Positions 34,587 to 44,278 of a DNA stretch of 64,000 nucleotides are shown here, piece after piece. Numbering within the stretch: position 1 is the first letter of the stretch; each line of letters opens with the position of its first letter. This stretch comes from Paraglaciecola arctica BSs20135 (lineage in GTDB: Bacteria > Pseudomonadota > Gammaproteobacteria > Enterobacterales > Alteromonadaceae): NCBI RefSeq assembly GCF_000314995.1, contig NZ_BAEO01000021.1, positions 34,215 to 98,214 on the forward strand. Direction: 5' to 3'. The notes under the pieces are model-generated. The model did no database searches. It was given only the letters and a program-made list of their open reading frames with translations, and was not told the origin of the DNA. A program made the position numbers and the translations under genes.

Positions 34587-35342
34587 ATGAAAACTACTAA
34601 ATCAAAAGTGGCACTGGTTACTGGTGCAGCGCAAGGATTGGGTTATGTGATCTGTGGATCATTACTCAAAGCCGGCTATTCAGTAGTCGTCAGTGATATC
34701 AACTTCGCTAATGCGCAGCAAGCAGCTCAAGAACTTGATAAAAGTGGTAAAAAAGCAGTCAGTATCAAGCTTGACGTAATGAGCAAAGAAGATTTTTCTG
34801 CTGCGCTGGCCTTTACGGTTGAAACCTTTGGTCACTGTGACCTATTGGTCAACAACGCAGCTATGACACCAACCACCCCGCTGATGGAAATTTCTCCTGA
34901 AGAATTTAGCCAAGTATTGGATATTAATCTGCGAGGTAACTTTTTAGGTTGCCAAGTATTCGGTCAATATTTCGCAGATAACAATTTTGGTCGGATTGTT
35001 AACCTTGCATCTTTAGCTGGGCAAATGGGGGGGACTGCTTCGGGAGCACATTACGCATCCTCAAAGGCGGGCATCATGACATTGACCAAGATATTTGCCA
35101 GACAGTTCGCCGATGTTGGTGTAACCGTGAACGCTATTGCCCCAGGCCCGGTTGACGTGCCGTCTGTGCGGGAAAAAGTGCCTGCAGATAAGCTCGAACA
35201 CATCATTAATAACGTGATACCCGTAAAGGCACTGAGTGATCCAACGTTCATCGGCTCTATGGTCGTAATGTTGGCCGCGGATGAAGCAAATACAGTGACA
35301 GGTGCTACTTGGGACATTAACGGCGGAATATACATGCGCTAA
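34587..35342 (+). CDS. iacE: short-chain dehydrogenase, IacE-like
   Basis: The 251-residue classical SDR has TGAAQGLG at residues about 14-21, NNAAMTP, Ser in NLASLAG and the YASSK catalytic pair. IacE is described as helping IacA turn IAA into dioxindole-3-acetate. It ends in NGGIYMR as usual for the family. Its end lies 19 nt before the reductase start. Confidence 0.85.
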   Translation: MKTTKSKVALVTGAAQGLGYVICGSLLKAGYSVVVSDINFANAQQAAQELDKSGKKAVSIKLDVMSKEDFSAALAFTVETFGHCDLLVNNAAMTPTTPLMEISPEEFSQVLDINLRGNFLGCQVFGQYFADNNFGRIVNLASLAGQMGGTASGAHYASSKAGIMTLTKIFARQFADVGVTVNAIAPGPVDVPSVREKVPADKLEHIINNVIPVKALSDPTFIGSMVVMLAADEANTVTGATWDINGGIYMR

Positions 35343-35361
35343 GCATGACGAGGAAATATTT

Positions 35362-36318
35362 ATGAACGGTGAATTAATTGATGTAGTCATTAAATCTCGG
35401 AAGGAGCAAGGGGCAGGGATTGCAGTCATTGAATTGGTAGCCAAAGACGGTAAGCCATTACCTGATTTTTCAGCGGGTGCGCATATAGATGTGCATGTCG
35501 GTGATGACCTCATTCGTCAATATTCACTGTGTAACGATCCGGTCTCAAGTGATGTGTATAGGATTGGGGTGTTAAATGATCCTAAATCAAGAGGTGGTTC
35601 AATTAAAATACACACTGATTTTATCGAGCAGCAAACGGTAACTATTAGTGCCCCTCGCAACCATTTCCCCTTAGATGAAAATGCCAAGAAAAGCATTTTA
35701 GCTGGTGGTGGGATTGGTATTACCCCAATGATGGCAATGGCTTACAGACTATTGCGTGATGGCAAAGAATTTGAACTACATTACTGTACACGTACAAAAG
35801 GGGCGGGGGCATTTGAACAGGAACTAGTTACTGCTTTTGGTGAACGTGTGGTGTTTCATTATGACGATCAATCAAAGTCACAGTTGTTTTCTCCTGAAGT
35901 GACTTTCAGTCCAGTTGAAGCGGGTACACACATATACGTTTGTGGCCCTACAGGCTTCATGGATTGGGTCATAGATAGTGCAAAAAAAATGGGCTATCCA
36001 TCAAATCAGGTTCATTTTGAATACTTCAGTGCTGACGTGGATACCTCCGGTGAAAGTTTTGAAGTGTACTGCGAACAAAGTGATATTACGGTCACAGTAG
36101 GCACCGATGACACTATCGCTAGGGCGTTAAAAAAAGCTGGAATAAAAGTCAATATGTCCTGTGAGGAAGGAGTCTGTGGAACCTGTATTACCGATGTACT
36201 TGAAGGTGAGCCAGATCACCGCGATCACTTTCTAACTGATGAAGAAAAAGCGGACAACGATCAGATTGCGCTGTGTTGTTCACGAGCGAAATGCAGCCGT
36301 TTAGTCATCGACCTGTAG
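35362..36318 (+). CDS. iacF: NAD(P)H-dependent dioxygenase reductase, IacF-like
   Basis: The 318-residue protein has the order of phthalate-dioxygenase-reductase type enzymes. It has an N-terminal flavin domain with RQYSLC, an NAD domain with LAGGGIGITPMMA and CGPTGFMDWV, and a C-terminal plant-type [2Fe-2S] domain (SCEEGVCGTC then CCSRAKC). It passes electrons from NAD(P)H to the Rieske dioxygenase. ATG 35362 has GAGGA; the in-frame start at 35302 is inside iacE. Confidence 0.88.
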   Translation: MNGELIDVVIKSRKEQGAGIAVIELVAKDGKPLPDFSAGAHIDVHVGDDLIRQYSLCNDPVSSDVYRIGVLNDPKSRGGSIKIHTDFIEQQTVTISAPRNHFPLDENAKKSILAGGGIGITPMMAMAYRLLRDGKEFELHYCTRTKGAGAFEQELVTAFGERVVFHYDDQSKSQLFSPEVTFSPVEAGTHIYVCGPTGFMDWVIDSAKKMGYPSNQVHFEYFSADVDTSGESFEVYCEQSDITVTVGTDDTIARALKKAGIKVNMSCEEGVCGTCITDVLEGEPDHRDHFLTDEEKADNDQIALCCSRAKCSRLVIDL

Positions 36319-36338
36319 TCTTTTTAAAAGAAAACACT

Positions 36339-36614
36339 ATGAGCTATCACATCACTATCGACGGAGAACATTTTAACTGCCCAAAAGGACAGACCGTCCT
36401 GATAGCGATGAGAACGCTTGGAGTCGATTGTTTACCTGTAGGTTGTTGTGCCGGTGGTTGCGGGGTTTGCAAAGTAATAGTGCTCGAAGGTGACTATGCA
36501 ACAAAAGTCATGAGTCGGGCAAAAGTGTCAATCGAAGATGAGGCAAAGGGGATCGCGTTAGCGTGTCGTATTTTACCCGAAAGCGACCTGACAATATGCC
36601 GAGTAAAAGATTAA
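36339..36614 (+). CDS. xylT: [2Fe-2S] ferredoxin, XylT-like
   Basis: The 91-residue protein is a plant-type ferredoxin with cluster Cys36, Cys41, Cys44 and Cys76 (C-x4-C-x2-C, then C). In meta-cleavage operons a small ferredoxin of this kind (XylT) sits directly before catechol 2,3-dioxygenase and re-reduces the enzyme's iron after oxidative inactivation. Here it likewise lies directly upstream of the dioxygenase. ATG 36339 is the first good start; the frame from 36273 overlaps iacF. An alternative role is donor for the Rieske oxygenase, but IacF already carries its own [2Fe-2S] domain. Confidence 0.75.
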   Translation: MSYHITIDGEHFNCPKGQTVLIAMRTLGVDCLPVGCCAGGCGVCKVIVLEGDYATKVMSRAKVSIEDEAKGIALACRILPESDLTICRVKD

Positions 36615-36696
36615 CAAAAAGAGAATAAGTTACAACATCTGGTCGCCTAGAGTGTTTAGCCGACCCTATCAATAAAAAGTAATTGGGAGAGATCAA

Positions 36697-37620
36697 ATGC
36701 GTAAAGGTGTGATAAGACCAGGGCATATCCAACTTAGAGTGATGGATATGGAAGAAGCATTAAAACATTACCGAGATCTGATCGGTTTAATTGAAGTTAA
36801 TCGTGACGATAAAGGACGTGTCTACTTAAAAGGGTGGACTGAAGTTGATAAGTACTCATTAGTCTTAGTTGAGTCAGATACCCCTGGTTTAGATTTTATC
36901 GGTTTTAAAGTATTAAATGATGATGTGCTCAATGGACTCAAAAACGACCTAATAGAATATGGTTGTGAAGTATCTGAATTCCCTGCTGGAGAACTTGATT
37001 CATGCGGACGTCGTGTTAGTTTTGTTGCACCGAGTGGGCATACCTTCGAATTATTTGCTGACAAAGAACAAACCGGAAAATGGGGGTTAGCAGATATTAA
37101 CCCTGATCCTTGGCCGTTAAATTTAACAGGCATGAAGGCAGAGCGCTTTGATCACTGTTTATTAATGGGTCCAAATGTGCCAGCGACACAAGCATTATTT
37201 GAGCAAGTTCTCGGGTTTGGTTTATCTGAGCAAGTGGTAGCACCAGACAATACGGTAGTTGCTGCTTTTATGAGCTGTAGTTTGAAAGCTCATGATATCG
37301 CTTTTGTTGATTGTCCAGATCCTGGCAAGCTTCACCACGTATCTTTCCTACTGGAAACATGGCAAGACCTGCTCAAAGCAGCAGATTTGCTAACTATGAC
37401 TGAAACCACTAAGGATGTTGGCCCAACCCGCCACGGTTTAACCAGTGGGCAAACGATCTATTTCTTTGACCCGTCAGGAAACCGTAACGAAGTATTTTGT
37501 GGCGGTGATTATTACTATCCAGATCATCCCCCTGTCACTTGGAAGGCTGAAGATTTGGGCAAAGCCATTTTTTACCACGAACTTTATATTCACCCGACTT
37601 ACCTAGAAGTTTTAACTTAA
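36697..37620 (+). CDS. xylE: catechol 2,3-dioxygenase (extradiol, XylE-type)
   Basis: The 307-residue protein has the length of XylE and the same numbering of its active site: Fe(II) ligands His153, His214 and Glu265, and second-sphere His199, His246 and Tyr255. It is a two-domain vicinal-oxygen-chelate enzyme that cleaves catechol at the 2,3 position to 2-hydroxymuconate semialdehyde. It follows the ferredoxin by 82 nt, with GGGAGAG before the ATG. It takes up the catechol that the Iac enzymes produce. Confidence 0.92.
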   Translation: MRKGVIRPGHIQLRVMDMEEALKHYRDLIGLIEVNRDDKGRVYLKGWTEVDKYSLVLVESDTPGLDFIGFKVLNDDVLNGLKNDLIEYGCEVSEFPAGELDSCGRRVSFVAPSGHTFELFADKEQTGKWGLADINPDPWPLNLTGMKAERFDHCLLMGPNVPATQALFEQVLGFGLSEQVVAPDNTVVAAFMSCSLKAHDIAFVDCPDPGKLHHVSFLLETWQDLLKAADLLTMTETTKDVGPTRHGLTSGQTIYFFDPSGNRNEVFCGGDYYYPDHPPVTWKAEDLGKAIFYHELYIHPTYLEVLT

Positions 37621-37636
37621 TTAATGGAGTTTTAAA

Positions 37637-39097
37637 GTGACTGAATTCAAACACTTTATTAATGGAGCCTATTGTGGCTCTGAGAGTGGCAAGACCTTCG
37701 AAAATCGTAATCCTGTAGACAATAGTCTGCTTGGTTTAGTGCATGAGGGTGGTAAATCTGAAATTAACGCTGCCGTTGCTGCCGCTAAAGCTGCGTTGAC
37801 TGGACCTTGGGGGAAATTGACTCAAGCCAATCGTTTGGCTTTATTACATAAAGTTGCTGATCGAATCAATGAACGTTTTGAAGAGTTTCTTGTGGCCGAA
37901 TGTTTGGATACGGGTAAACCTAGATCTTTAGCGTCACATATTGATATTCCTCGAGGTGCAGCAAATTTTAAAACCTTATCTGACACCTTAATCAATGAAG
38001 CGACTGAGTCTTTCAATATGGATACACCAGACGGAACGGGAGCTTTAAATTTTGGCTTTCGTAAACCCAAAGGTGTCATAGCAGTTATTTCCCCATGGAA
38101 CTTGCCTCTTTTATTGATGACTTGGAAAGTAGGTCCCGCACTAGCGTGTGGTAATACTGTGGTCGTTAAGCCTTCAGAAGAAACACCCGCTACAACCACT
38201 TTACTTGGTGAGGTGATGAACGAATGTGGAGTTCCTCCAGGCGTATTCAATGTAGTACATGGTCTTGGCCCTAATTCAGCAGGAGAATATTTAACCCAAC
38301 ACCCTGATGTGGATGGTATTACCTTTACCGGTGAAACCCGCACAGGTGAAGCGATTATGCGCGCAGCATCAGTTGGTTTACGTAATATCTCGCTAGAATG
38401 TGGCGGCAAAAACCCCGCTATTGTTTTTGCTGACTGTGATATGGATAAAGCGATTGAAGGGACTATGCGTTCCGCTTTTGCCAATTGTGGACAAGTTTGC
38501 TTAGGCACTGAGCGTGTGTATGTGGAACGCCCCATTTTTGACGAATTTGTTAGTCGGCTTACTGATGCGGCAAAAGAACTCAAACTCGGTGTGCCTGAAG
38601 AAGATGGCGTGAATATGGGGCCGTTAGTCAGTTTAGAGCATAAAGACAAAGTCCTTAGTTATTACAAATTGGCCGTGGAAGAAGGTGCGAAAGTCCATCT
38701 TGGAGGCGGAGTACCTAAGATGGGCGGTGAGCTAGATCAAGGGGCTTGGGTTGAGCCAACAATATGGACTGGGTTGAGCGAAAACTCTCGAACGGTGAAA
38801 GAGGAAATTTTTGGTCCATGTTGCCATATTCAACCCTTTGATACTGAGCAAGAAGCGATTGATATGGCAAACGCAACTGTTTACGGCCTAGCTGCCGCGG
38901 TTTGGACTGAAACTACGGCCAAAGCAATCCGTGTCTCTCAGGAATTAGATGTTGGTATTGCTTGGGTTAACTCATGGTTTTTACGTGATTTACGCACAGC
39001 GTTTGGCGGAGCAAAACAATCAGGTATTGGTCGTGAAGGTGGAAATCATTCTCTCGAGTTTTATACCGAACTAAAAAACATCTGTATCAAAATGTAG
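37637..39097 (+). CDS. xylG: 2-hydroxymuconate semialdehyde dehydrogenase
   Basis: The 486-residue aldehyde dehydrogenase has SPWNLPLLLMTWKVGPALA, FTGETRTGEAI, the base Glu in LECGGKNPAIVF and the catalytic Cys in NCGQVCLGTERVYV. These variants are typical of hydroxymuconate semialdehyde dehydrogenases, and the length is right. It makes 2-hydroxymuconate (4-oxalocrotonate) with NAD. ATG-like GTG 37637 follows AATGGAG. No XylF-type hydrolase gene is present, so this is the only branch. Confidence 0.9.
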   Translation: MTEFKHFINGAYCGSESGKTFENRNPVDNSLLGLVHEGGKSEINAAVAAAKAALTGPWGKLTQANRLALLHKVADRINERFEEFLVAECLDTGKPRSLASHIDIPRGAANFKTLSDTLINEATESFNMDTPDGTGALNFGFRKPKGVIAVISPWNLPLLLMTWKVGPALACGNTVVVKPSEETPATTTLLGEVMNECGVPPGVFNVVHGLGPNSAGEYLTQHPDVDGITFTGETRTGEAIMRAASVGLRNISLECGGKNPAIVFADCDMDKAIEGTMRSAFANCGQVCLGTERVYVERPIFDEFVSRLTDAAKELKLGVPEEDGVNMGPLVSLEHKDKVLSYYKLAVEEGAKVHLGGGVPKMGGELDQGAWVEPTIWTGLSENSRTVKEEIFGPCCHIQPFDTEQEAIDMANATVYGLAAAVWTETTAKAIRVSQELDVGIAWVNSWFLRDLRTAFGGAKQSGIGREGGNHSLEFYTELKNICIKM

Positions 39098-39107
39098 GGA
39101 ACAAATT

Positions 39108-39893
39108 ATGAATGAAAAAATTATCAAACAATGCGGTGAACAGTTATATCAAGCCTTACGTTCGCGCCAGTGTATCAAGCCACTGACAGAAACTTATCCT
39201 GAAATGACGATAGATGACGCCTACAAGGTGTCTTTACATCTGAACGAGTTACGTCTTGCCGATGGTGAAAGAGTTATTGGTAAAAAAATTGGTGTTACCT
39301 CAAAAGCTGTGATGAACATGCTTAAAGTAGGGCAACCTGATTTTGGCTTTTTAACGGATAAAATGGTTTTTAGTGAAGGCGAAGAAGTGCCCATTAGTGG
39401 CCAGCTAATTCAGCCAAAAGCAGAGGGTGAAATTGCCTTTATTTTGAAGCAGGATTTATTAGGGCCGGGTATCACTGCCGCTGATGTATTAGCAGCGACA
39501 GACTTTGTTATGGCTGCCATTGAAGTGGTCGATTCTCGTATCGAAGATTGGAAAATAAAAATTCAAGATACGGTTGCAGATAACGCATCTTGCGGTGTGT
39601 TTGTGCTAGGCGATCGTGCTGTTAATCCTCGTGATGTGGACTTGTCTACATGCGGCATGGTGGTAGAAAAAAATGGTGCCATTATATCGACAGGCGCAGG
39701 TGCAGCGGCATTAAATAGCCCAGTAAATTGTGTGGTTTGGTTGGCTAATACTCTTGGCAGCTATGGTATTCCACTAAAAGCCGGCGAAGTTATTATGTCT
39801 GGCTCATTAGTACCTTTAGAGCCGATAAAAGCAGGTGATTCGATGCGCGTTTCTGTGGGTGGAATTGGTAGCGTTTCGGCACGCTTTGTTTAG
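39108..39893 (+). CDS. xylJ: 2-oxopent-4-enoate hydratase
   Basis: The 261-residue protein belongs to the hydratase/decarboxylase family (KKIGVTSKAV, PKAEGEIAFILK, EVVDSRIEDWKI, DNASCGVFVLG). It hydrates 2-hydroxypenta-2,4-dienoate to 4-hydroxy-2-oxovalerate. Its paralogue at 41901 is the decarboxylase. I assign this one as hydratase because it precedes the acetaldehyde dehydrogenase and aldolase, the usual J-Q-K order of the xyl operon. Confidence 0.85.
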   Translation: MNEKIIKQCGEQLYQALRSRQCIKPLTETYPEMTIDDAYKVSLHLNELRLADGERVIGKKIGVTSKAVMNMLKVGQPDFGFLTDKMVFSEGEEVPISGQLIQPKAEGEIAFILKQDLLGPGITAADVLAATDFVMAAIEVVDSRIEDWKIKIQDTVADNASCGVFVLGDRAVNPRDVDLSTCGMVVEKNGAIISTGAGAAALNSPVNCVVWLANTLGSYGIPLKAGEVIMSGSLVPLEPIKAGDSMRVSVGGIGSVSARFV

Positions 39894-39929
39894 CCGTGCT
39901 TTTTTAACCGCTTATAGGTGAATGAAACT

Positions 39930-40841
39930 ATGAACAAAAAATTAAAAGCCGTCATTATTGGGCCTGGAAATATTGGTACCGACTTATTGATGAAGATGAA
40001 ACGTTCCGACTGGATTGAACCCGTTTGGATGGTTGGAATTGACGAAACATCAGAAGGTTTAAAACGCGCTCGTGAAATGGGCATAAAAACCTGTTCGACT
40101 GGGGTTGATGGCATACTTGAACATATCATTGCAGATGATATTCGGATCGCTTTTGATGCAACTTCTGCTTATGTACATGCAGAAAATAGTCGTAAGTTAA
40201 ATGAATTAGGTGTGATCATGATTGATCTCACGCCAGCGGCTATTGGGCCATTTTGTATTCCGCCAGTGAATTTGAAAGAGCATGCCGAAAAGTTAGAAAT
40301 GAACGTAAATATGGTTACTTGTGGTGGACAGGCAACTATCCCTATGGTGGCAGCTGTATCCCAAGTGCAAGATGTTGAATACGGTGAAATTATTGCCACT
40401 GTTTCGTCTAAATCTGCTGGACCTGGTACCCGCAAAAATATTGATGAGTTTACCCGCACAACTGCTCGAGCAGTGGAACAAGTCGGCGGTGCAGACAAAG
40501 GTAAAGCCATTATTATCATTAATCCTGCTGAGCCTCCTTTAGTAATGCGCGACACAGTGCATTGTTTAACCAAAGACACTCCTGATGAAAAAGCGATCAC
40601 CGAATCCATCTTAAACATGGCTAAAGAGGTGCAGAAGTATGTCCCTGGTTATCGGATTAAGAATGGTCCGGTGTTTGACGGTAATCGTGTTTCAGTCTTT
40701 TTAGAAGTCGAAGGGCTTGGAGATTTTCTACCTAAATATTCAGGTAACTTGGACATTATGACGGCGGCTGGATTACGAACGGCTGAAATGTTTGCGCAAG
40801 AAATAGCCTCTGGCAGTGTTCAACTGCCATCGCGCGCCTGA
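39930..40841 (+). CDS. xylQ: acetaldehyde dehydrogenase (acylating)
   Basis: The 303-residue protein has a Rossmann [11 protein letters not shown] and the catalytic Cys in [13 protein letters not shown]. It converts acetaldehyde to acetyl-CoA with CoA and NAD, channelled from the aldolase encoded by the next gene. ATG 39930 has an AGGTGA site upstream; the in-frame GTG at 39918 is part of it. Confidence 0.92.
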   Translation: MNKKLKAVIIGPGNIGTDLLMKMKRSDWIEPVWMVGIDETSEGLKRAREMGIKTCSTGVDGILEHIIADDIRIAFDATSAYVHAENSRKLNELGVIMIDLTPAAIGPFCIPPVNLKEHAEKLEMNVNMVTCGGQATIPMVAAVSQVQDVEYGEIIATVSSKSAGPGTRKNIDEFTRTTARAVEQVGGADKGKAIIIINPAEPPLVMRDTVHCLTKDTPDEKAITESILNMAKEVQKYVPGYRIKNGPVFDGNRVSVFLEVEGLGDFLPKYSGNLDIMTAAGLRTAEMFAQEIASGSVQLPSRA

Positions 40842-40858
40842 AAAGGAGAGTGACAAAA

Positions 40859-41887
40859 ATGAATTTATCTGGAAAAAGCGTCATTTTACATGACATGAGT
40901 CTTAGAGATGGCATGCATGCCAAAAGACATCAAATAAGTATAGATGAGATGGTCACTATAGCTAAAGGCTTAGATCAGGCTGGTATTCCTCTTATTGAAG
41001 TAACCCACGGTGATGGACTCGGCGGGGCATCGGTGAACTATGGTTTCCCTGCTCATTCTGATGAAGAATATCTGAGCGCGGTAATACCACAACTGAAACA
41101 GGCAAAAGTGTCGGCATTGCTGATACCTGGGATAGCGACGGTTGACCATTTACGTATGGCTCACGATTTAGGTGTTTCTACCTTAAGGGTTGCTACACAT
41201 TGCACTGAAGCCGATGTAGCTGAGCAGCACATTGGTTTGGCTCGTAAACTGAATATGGATACGGTCGGCTTTTTAATGATGGCGCATATGACGTCACCAG
41301 AGACCATCCTTGAGCAAGCTAAATTAATGGTTAGTTATGGGGCAAATTGTGTTTACTGCACTGACTCCGCTGGCTATATGTTGCCAACTGAAGTGAGCGA
41401 AAAAATTGGGTTATTACGCAGTGAATTGCCTAGCGAAATCGAAATCGGCTTTCATGGGCATCACAATATGGGTATGGCTATCGCTAATTCGTTAACTGCT
41501 ATTGAAGCTGGTGCGTCACGTATAGATGGTTCGGTCGCTGGCTTAGGAGCCGGGGCAGGTAATACACCCTTGGAAGTATTCGTTGCAGTATTAGAACGTA
41601 TGGGCGTGAAAAGTGGTGTCGATTTATTCAGCATAATGGACGTGGCGGAAGATCTCGTCGTACCTATGATGGATCATGCTATTCGAGTAGACCGGGACGC
41701 TTTAACCCTAGGTTATGCCGGTGTTTACAGTTCATTCTTATTATTCGCCCAACGTGCAGAGAAAAAATATGGCGTCTCAGCCAGAGATATTTTAGTTGAG
41801 CTTGGTCGACGGGGCACTGTTGGTGGTCAAGAAGACATGATTGAAGACGTAGCTTTAACCTTAAGCAAACAATTATCAGCAAATTAA
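40859..41887 (+). CDS. xylK: 4-hydroxy-2-oxovalerate aldolase
   Basis: The 342-residue protein has the DRE-TIM active-site segment [16 protein letters not shown] and the metal-binding HGHHNMGMA. It cleaves 4-hydroxy-2-oxovalerate to pyruvate and acetaldehyde and forms a channelling complex with the preceding gene's product. AAAAGGAGAG precedes; the ATG at 40859 is preferred over the in-frame GTG at 40850. Confidence 0.92.
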   Translation: MNLSGKSVILHDMSLRDGMHAKRHQISIDEMVTIAKGLDQAGIPLIEVTHGDGLGGASVNYGFPAHSDEEYLSAVIPQLKQAKVSALLIPGIATVDHLRMAHDLGVSTLRVATHCTEADVAEQHIGLARKLNMDTVGFLMMAHMTSPETILEQAKLMVSYGANCVYCTDSAGYMLPTEVSEKIGLLRSELPSEIEIGFHGHHNMGMAIANSLTAIEAGASRIDGSVAGLGAGAGNTPLEVFVAVLERMGVKSGVDLFSIMDVAEDLVVPMMDHAIRVDRDALTLGYAGVYSSFLLFAQRAEKKYGVSARDILVELGRRGTVGGQEDMIEDVALTLSKQLSAN

Positions 41888-41900
41888 CGGGATTACAGAA

Positions 41901-42692
41901 ATGGGCAATTTAACCAAAGAGCAAGTGAATAAACTTGCAGAACATTTAGAAAATGCCGAATTGCAGGCATATGAAGTGACTAAAATCACTGATGACTATC
42001 CCGACATGAGCTATGAAGACGCCTTTGATATTCAATGGGAAATTAGACGTCGAAAAGAAGCTCGCGGCAATAAAATTGTGGGCATGAAAATGGGGCTCAC
42101 TTCGTGGGCAAAAATGAAACAAATGGGCGTGGAGAATCCCTGTTATGGGTTTCTTGCAGATTATTTCAGTGTGCCTGATGGCGGGGAAATAAAGTTTGAT
42201 GAACTTATCCACCCAAAAATTGAAGCTGAACTAGCATTTGTTACCAAAAAGACACTTAAAGGACCAGGAGTGCATATTGCGGATGTTCTTGCCGCTACTG
42301 ACTTTGTAATGCCTGCGGTTGAAGTGATTGACTCTCGTTATAAAGATTTTAAATTTGATTTGAAAAGTGTCATAGCCGACAACAGTTCATCTACTCGTTT
42401 TGTCACTGGTGGCCGCATGAAACCCGCGTCAGAGTTGGATTTGAAAAATCTAGGCGTAGTGATGGAAGTCAATGGTGAAGTGGTTGAAGTGGGAGCGGGG
42501 GCAGCGGTATTAGGCCATCCAGCTGCATCTGTGGCCATGTTGGCAAATATGCTTGGCGAACGAGGTGAAGAATTACCAGCTGGTTCATTTGTCATGATAG
42601 GTGCCATTACGGCAGCTGTACCTGTTAAAAAAGGCGACAACTTTACCGTTCGCTATCAGGATCTAGGCACATTATCAGGTAAATTTATTTAA
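41901..42692 (+). CDS. xylI: 2-oxo-3-hexenedioate (4-oxalocrotonate) decarboxylase
   Basis: The 263-residue protein is from the same family as 39108 (KMGLTSWAKMKQMGV, HPKIEAELAFVTKK, EVIDSRYKDFKFDL). It sits next to the 4-oxalocrotonate tautomerase gene as xylI does beside xylH. It would decarboxylate 2-oxo-3-hexenedioate to 2-hydroxypentadienoate, in a complex with the hydratase. Paralogue roles are assigned by order and could be swapped. Confidence 0.85.
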   Translation: MGNLTKEQVNKLAEHLENAELQAYEVTKITDDYPDMSYEDAFDIQWEIRRRKEARGNKIVGMKMGLTSWAKMKQMGVENPCYGFLADYFSVPDGGEIKFDELIHPKIEAELAFVTKKTLKGPGVHIADVLAATDFVMPAVEVIDSRYKDFKFDLKSVIADNSSSTRFVTGGRMKPASELDLKNLGVVMEVNGEVVEVGAGAAVLGHPAASVAMLANMLGERGEELPAGSFVMIGAITAAVPVKKGDNFTVRYQDLGTLSGKFI

Positions 42693-42722
42693 TTTTAGAA
42701 CATACAAATTACGGAGCCAATT

Positions 42723-42914
42723 ATGCCAATTATTAATGTCAATATGATGGAAGGGCGTACTTCTGAACAAAAAGAAGCACTAATTAAAGCGGTTGCTGAA
42801 GCCGTCATGACCTCCATTGGTGCACCAGAAGAGAACATTCGCGTGCTAATTACAGAGTTCCCAAAATCACATTGGGGTATAGGTACTTTGCCAGCGCACA
42901 AAGCTGGACGATAA
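42723..42914 (+). CDS. xylH: 4-oxalocrotonate tautomerase
   Basis: The 63-residue protein begins Met-Pro; Pro1 becomes the catalytic base after Met removal. Arg11, Arg39 and an aromatic residue 50 (Trp here, Phe in the classic enzyme) match the known active-site positions. It ketonises 2-hydroxymuconate to 2-oxo-3-hexenedioate. ACGGAG lies before the ATG. Confidence 0.92.
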   Translation: MPIINVNMMEGRTSEQKEALIKAVAEAVMTSIGAPEENIRVLITEFPKSHWGIGTLPAHKAGR

Positions 42915-42934
42915 ATAACTAGTAGGACAATATC

Positions 42935-43861
42935 ATGAGTAAAACTAAGTTTGATGTTAGAGACTTTAGAAGCGCCTTGGGACATTTTCCTACTGGTGTT
43001 ACTGTTATCACTACACTTGACAAAAATGGTGAATCAATAGGGTGCACCGCAAGTAGCTTTAATAGTGTGTCTATGGATCCTCCTTTGCTGTTATGGAGTG
43101 TCGATAAAAATGCATATAGTGCGAAAATATTTGAACAGGCCGAATATTTTGCTATTAATGTACTCAGCGAAAATCAGGTTCCGACCTCAAATCGATTTGC
43201 TGGACGTGGTGAAGATAAATTCAAAGATGTCTCGTATACTGCAGGCTTAGGTGGTATTCCACTACTTGAAGGTTGTGGCGCGCAATTTGAGTGCAAAACC
43301 TGGAATGTTTATGAAGGTGGAGATCATCTAATTATTGTCGGTGAAGTAATGAATTATTCACACAATGATTCCAAGACACCTTTGGTTTTCTCTCGTGGTA
43401 GTTATGCGATTACGTCGCAACACCCTAACCTTAACTCAGACTCTCATGCAAATAGTGGCAGTGAGTTTTTAGATGACTTTCTATTATATCTACTAAATTC
43501 AACCATTTCCCAATATAGGAAAGAGTTGTATCCCATTCTGATAGACGGTTGCAACGTCACCCCAGAGCATTGGAGAGTATTAACTATTTTGCAAGAATCA
43601 TCGACTATGGATTTTGATGAATTAAGTGAACTGGTGATGCAACCCCCTGAAGAATTAAAACAATCCCTCGCATTATTGAATGAGCTGAAAGTGATAGAAT
43701 GTAGCGAAGCTACAATTAGACTCACTGCTAAAGGGGTTGCTCTTCAAGCTAAATTATTTACCATAGCTAAAGAGCACGAGGCGAGCCTTTTGAGTAAGCT
43801 TTCAACAGAAGAGATTAGTGCACTCAAACATGGTCTCAAGCGCATAGCTGGGATTCAATAA
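42935..43861 (+). CDS. iacG: flavin reductase with C-terminal MarR-like domain, IacG-like
   Basis: The 308-residue protein has an N-terminal flavin reductase domain (residues about 1-165; GHFPTGVTVITT, TASSFNSVSMDPP, SRGSYAI). After a Ser/Asn-rich linker it carries a MarR-like domain of about 140 residues (about 170-308; NVTPEHWRVLTILQ, ATIRLTAKGVAL). In the Acinetobacter p-hydroxyphenylacetate hydroxylase reductase, such a tail inhibits the enzyme until substrate binds. IacG supplies reduced flavin to IacA, so the tail could sense IAA. It ends the operon. Confidence 0.85.
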   Translation: MSKTKFDVRDFRSALGHFPTGVTVITTLDKNGESIGCTASSFNSVSMDPPLLLWSVDKNAYSAKIFEQAEYFAINVLSENQVPTSNRFAGRGEDKFKDVSYTAGLGGIPLLEGCGAQFECKTWNVYEGGDHLIIVGEVMNYSHNDSKTPLVFSRGSYAITSQHPNLNSDSHANSGSEFLDDFLLYLLNSTISQYRKELYPILIDGCNVTPEHWRVLTILQESSTMDFDELSELVMQPPEELKQSLALLNELKVIECSEATIRLTAKGVALQAKLFTIAKEHEASLLSKLSTEEISALKHGLKRIAGIQ

Positions 43862-44278
43862 GGTCACACTAATTTAAGTTAGATTGGATTTGAGCTCGCC
43901 TTACTTATTTCAACTAGTATTGTTAGCTTAAGTTCAATTTGACTCTAACTTAGACAGGCATCAACAATAGCTGTTGTTTTAGCCGTTTCGCGATGGAACA
44001 ATTGATTGTTTCAATATTTGCAAGTACACCAACATCTGTAATCCTCAATCTGTATTTGATATCAATGATAATAAAATATAGAAGCTTAGACTTTGAACGC
44101 TAACGCTCTTGACTCCATCTGACAGTCGACCATATGCCAATGCCTATCACTCCGGAGTCACACTATTTTTAGCAAGAGAAGTAAAAAGAATTTGAACCAC
44201 AGAGGAAAAACGAGTGATTATTGGGTTAATAAGCTGACTTGACTGGCTCGAGAGTGCCTTAAGCGGATTTATGCCTAG
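43862..44278. other. intergenic scar after the iac operon
   Basis: This is a 417-nt gap without an intact gene. TTAAGTTAGA at 43874-43883 and TCTAACTTA at about 43943 are inverted relative to each other but too far apart for a clear terminator. The region leads into the IS30 relic. Confidence 0.3.
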
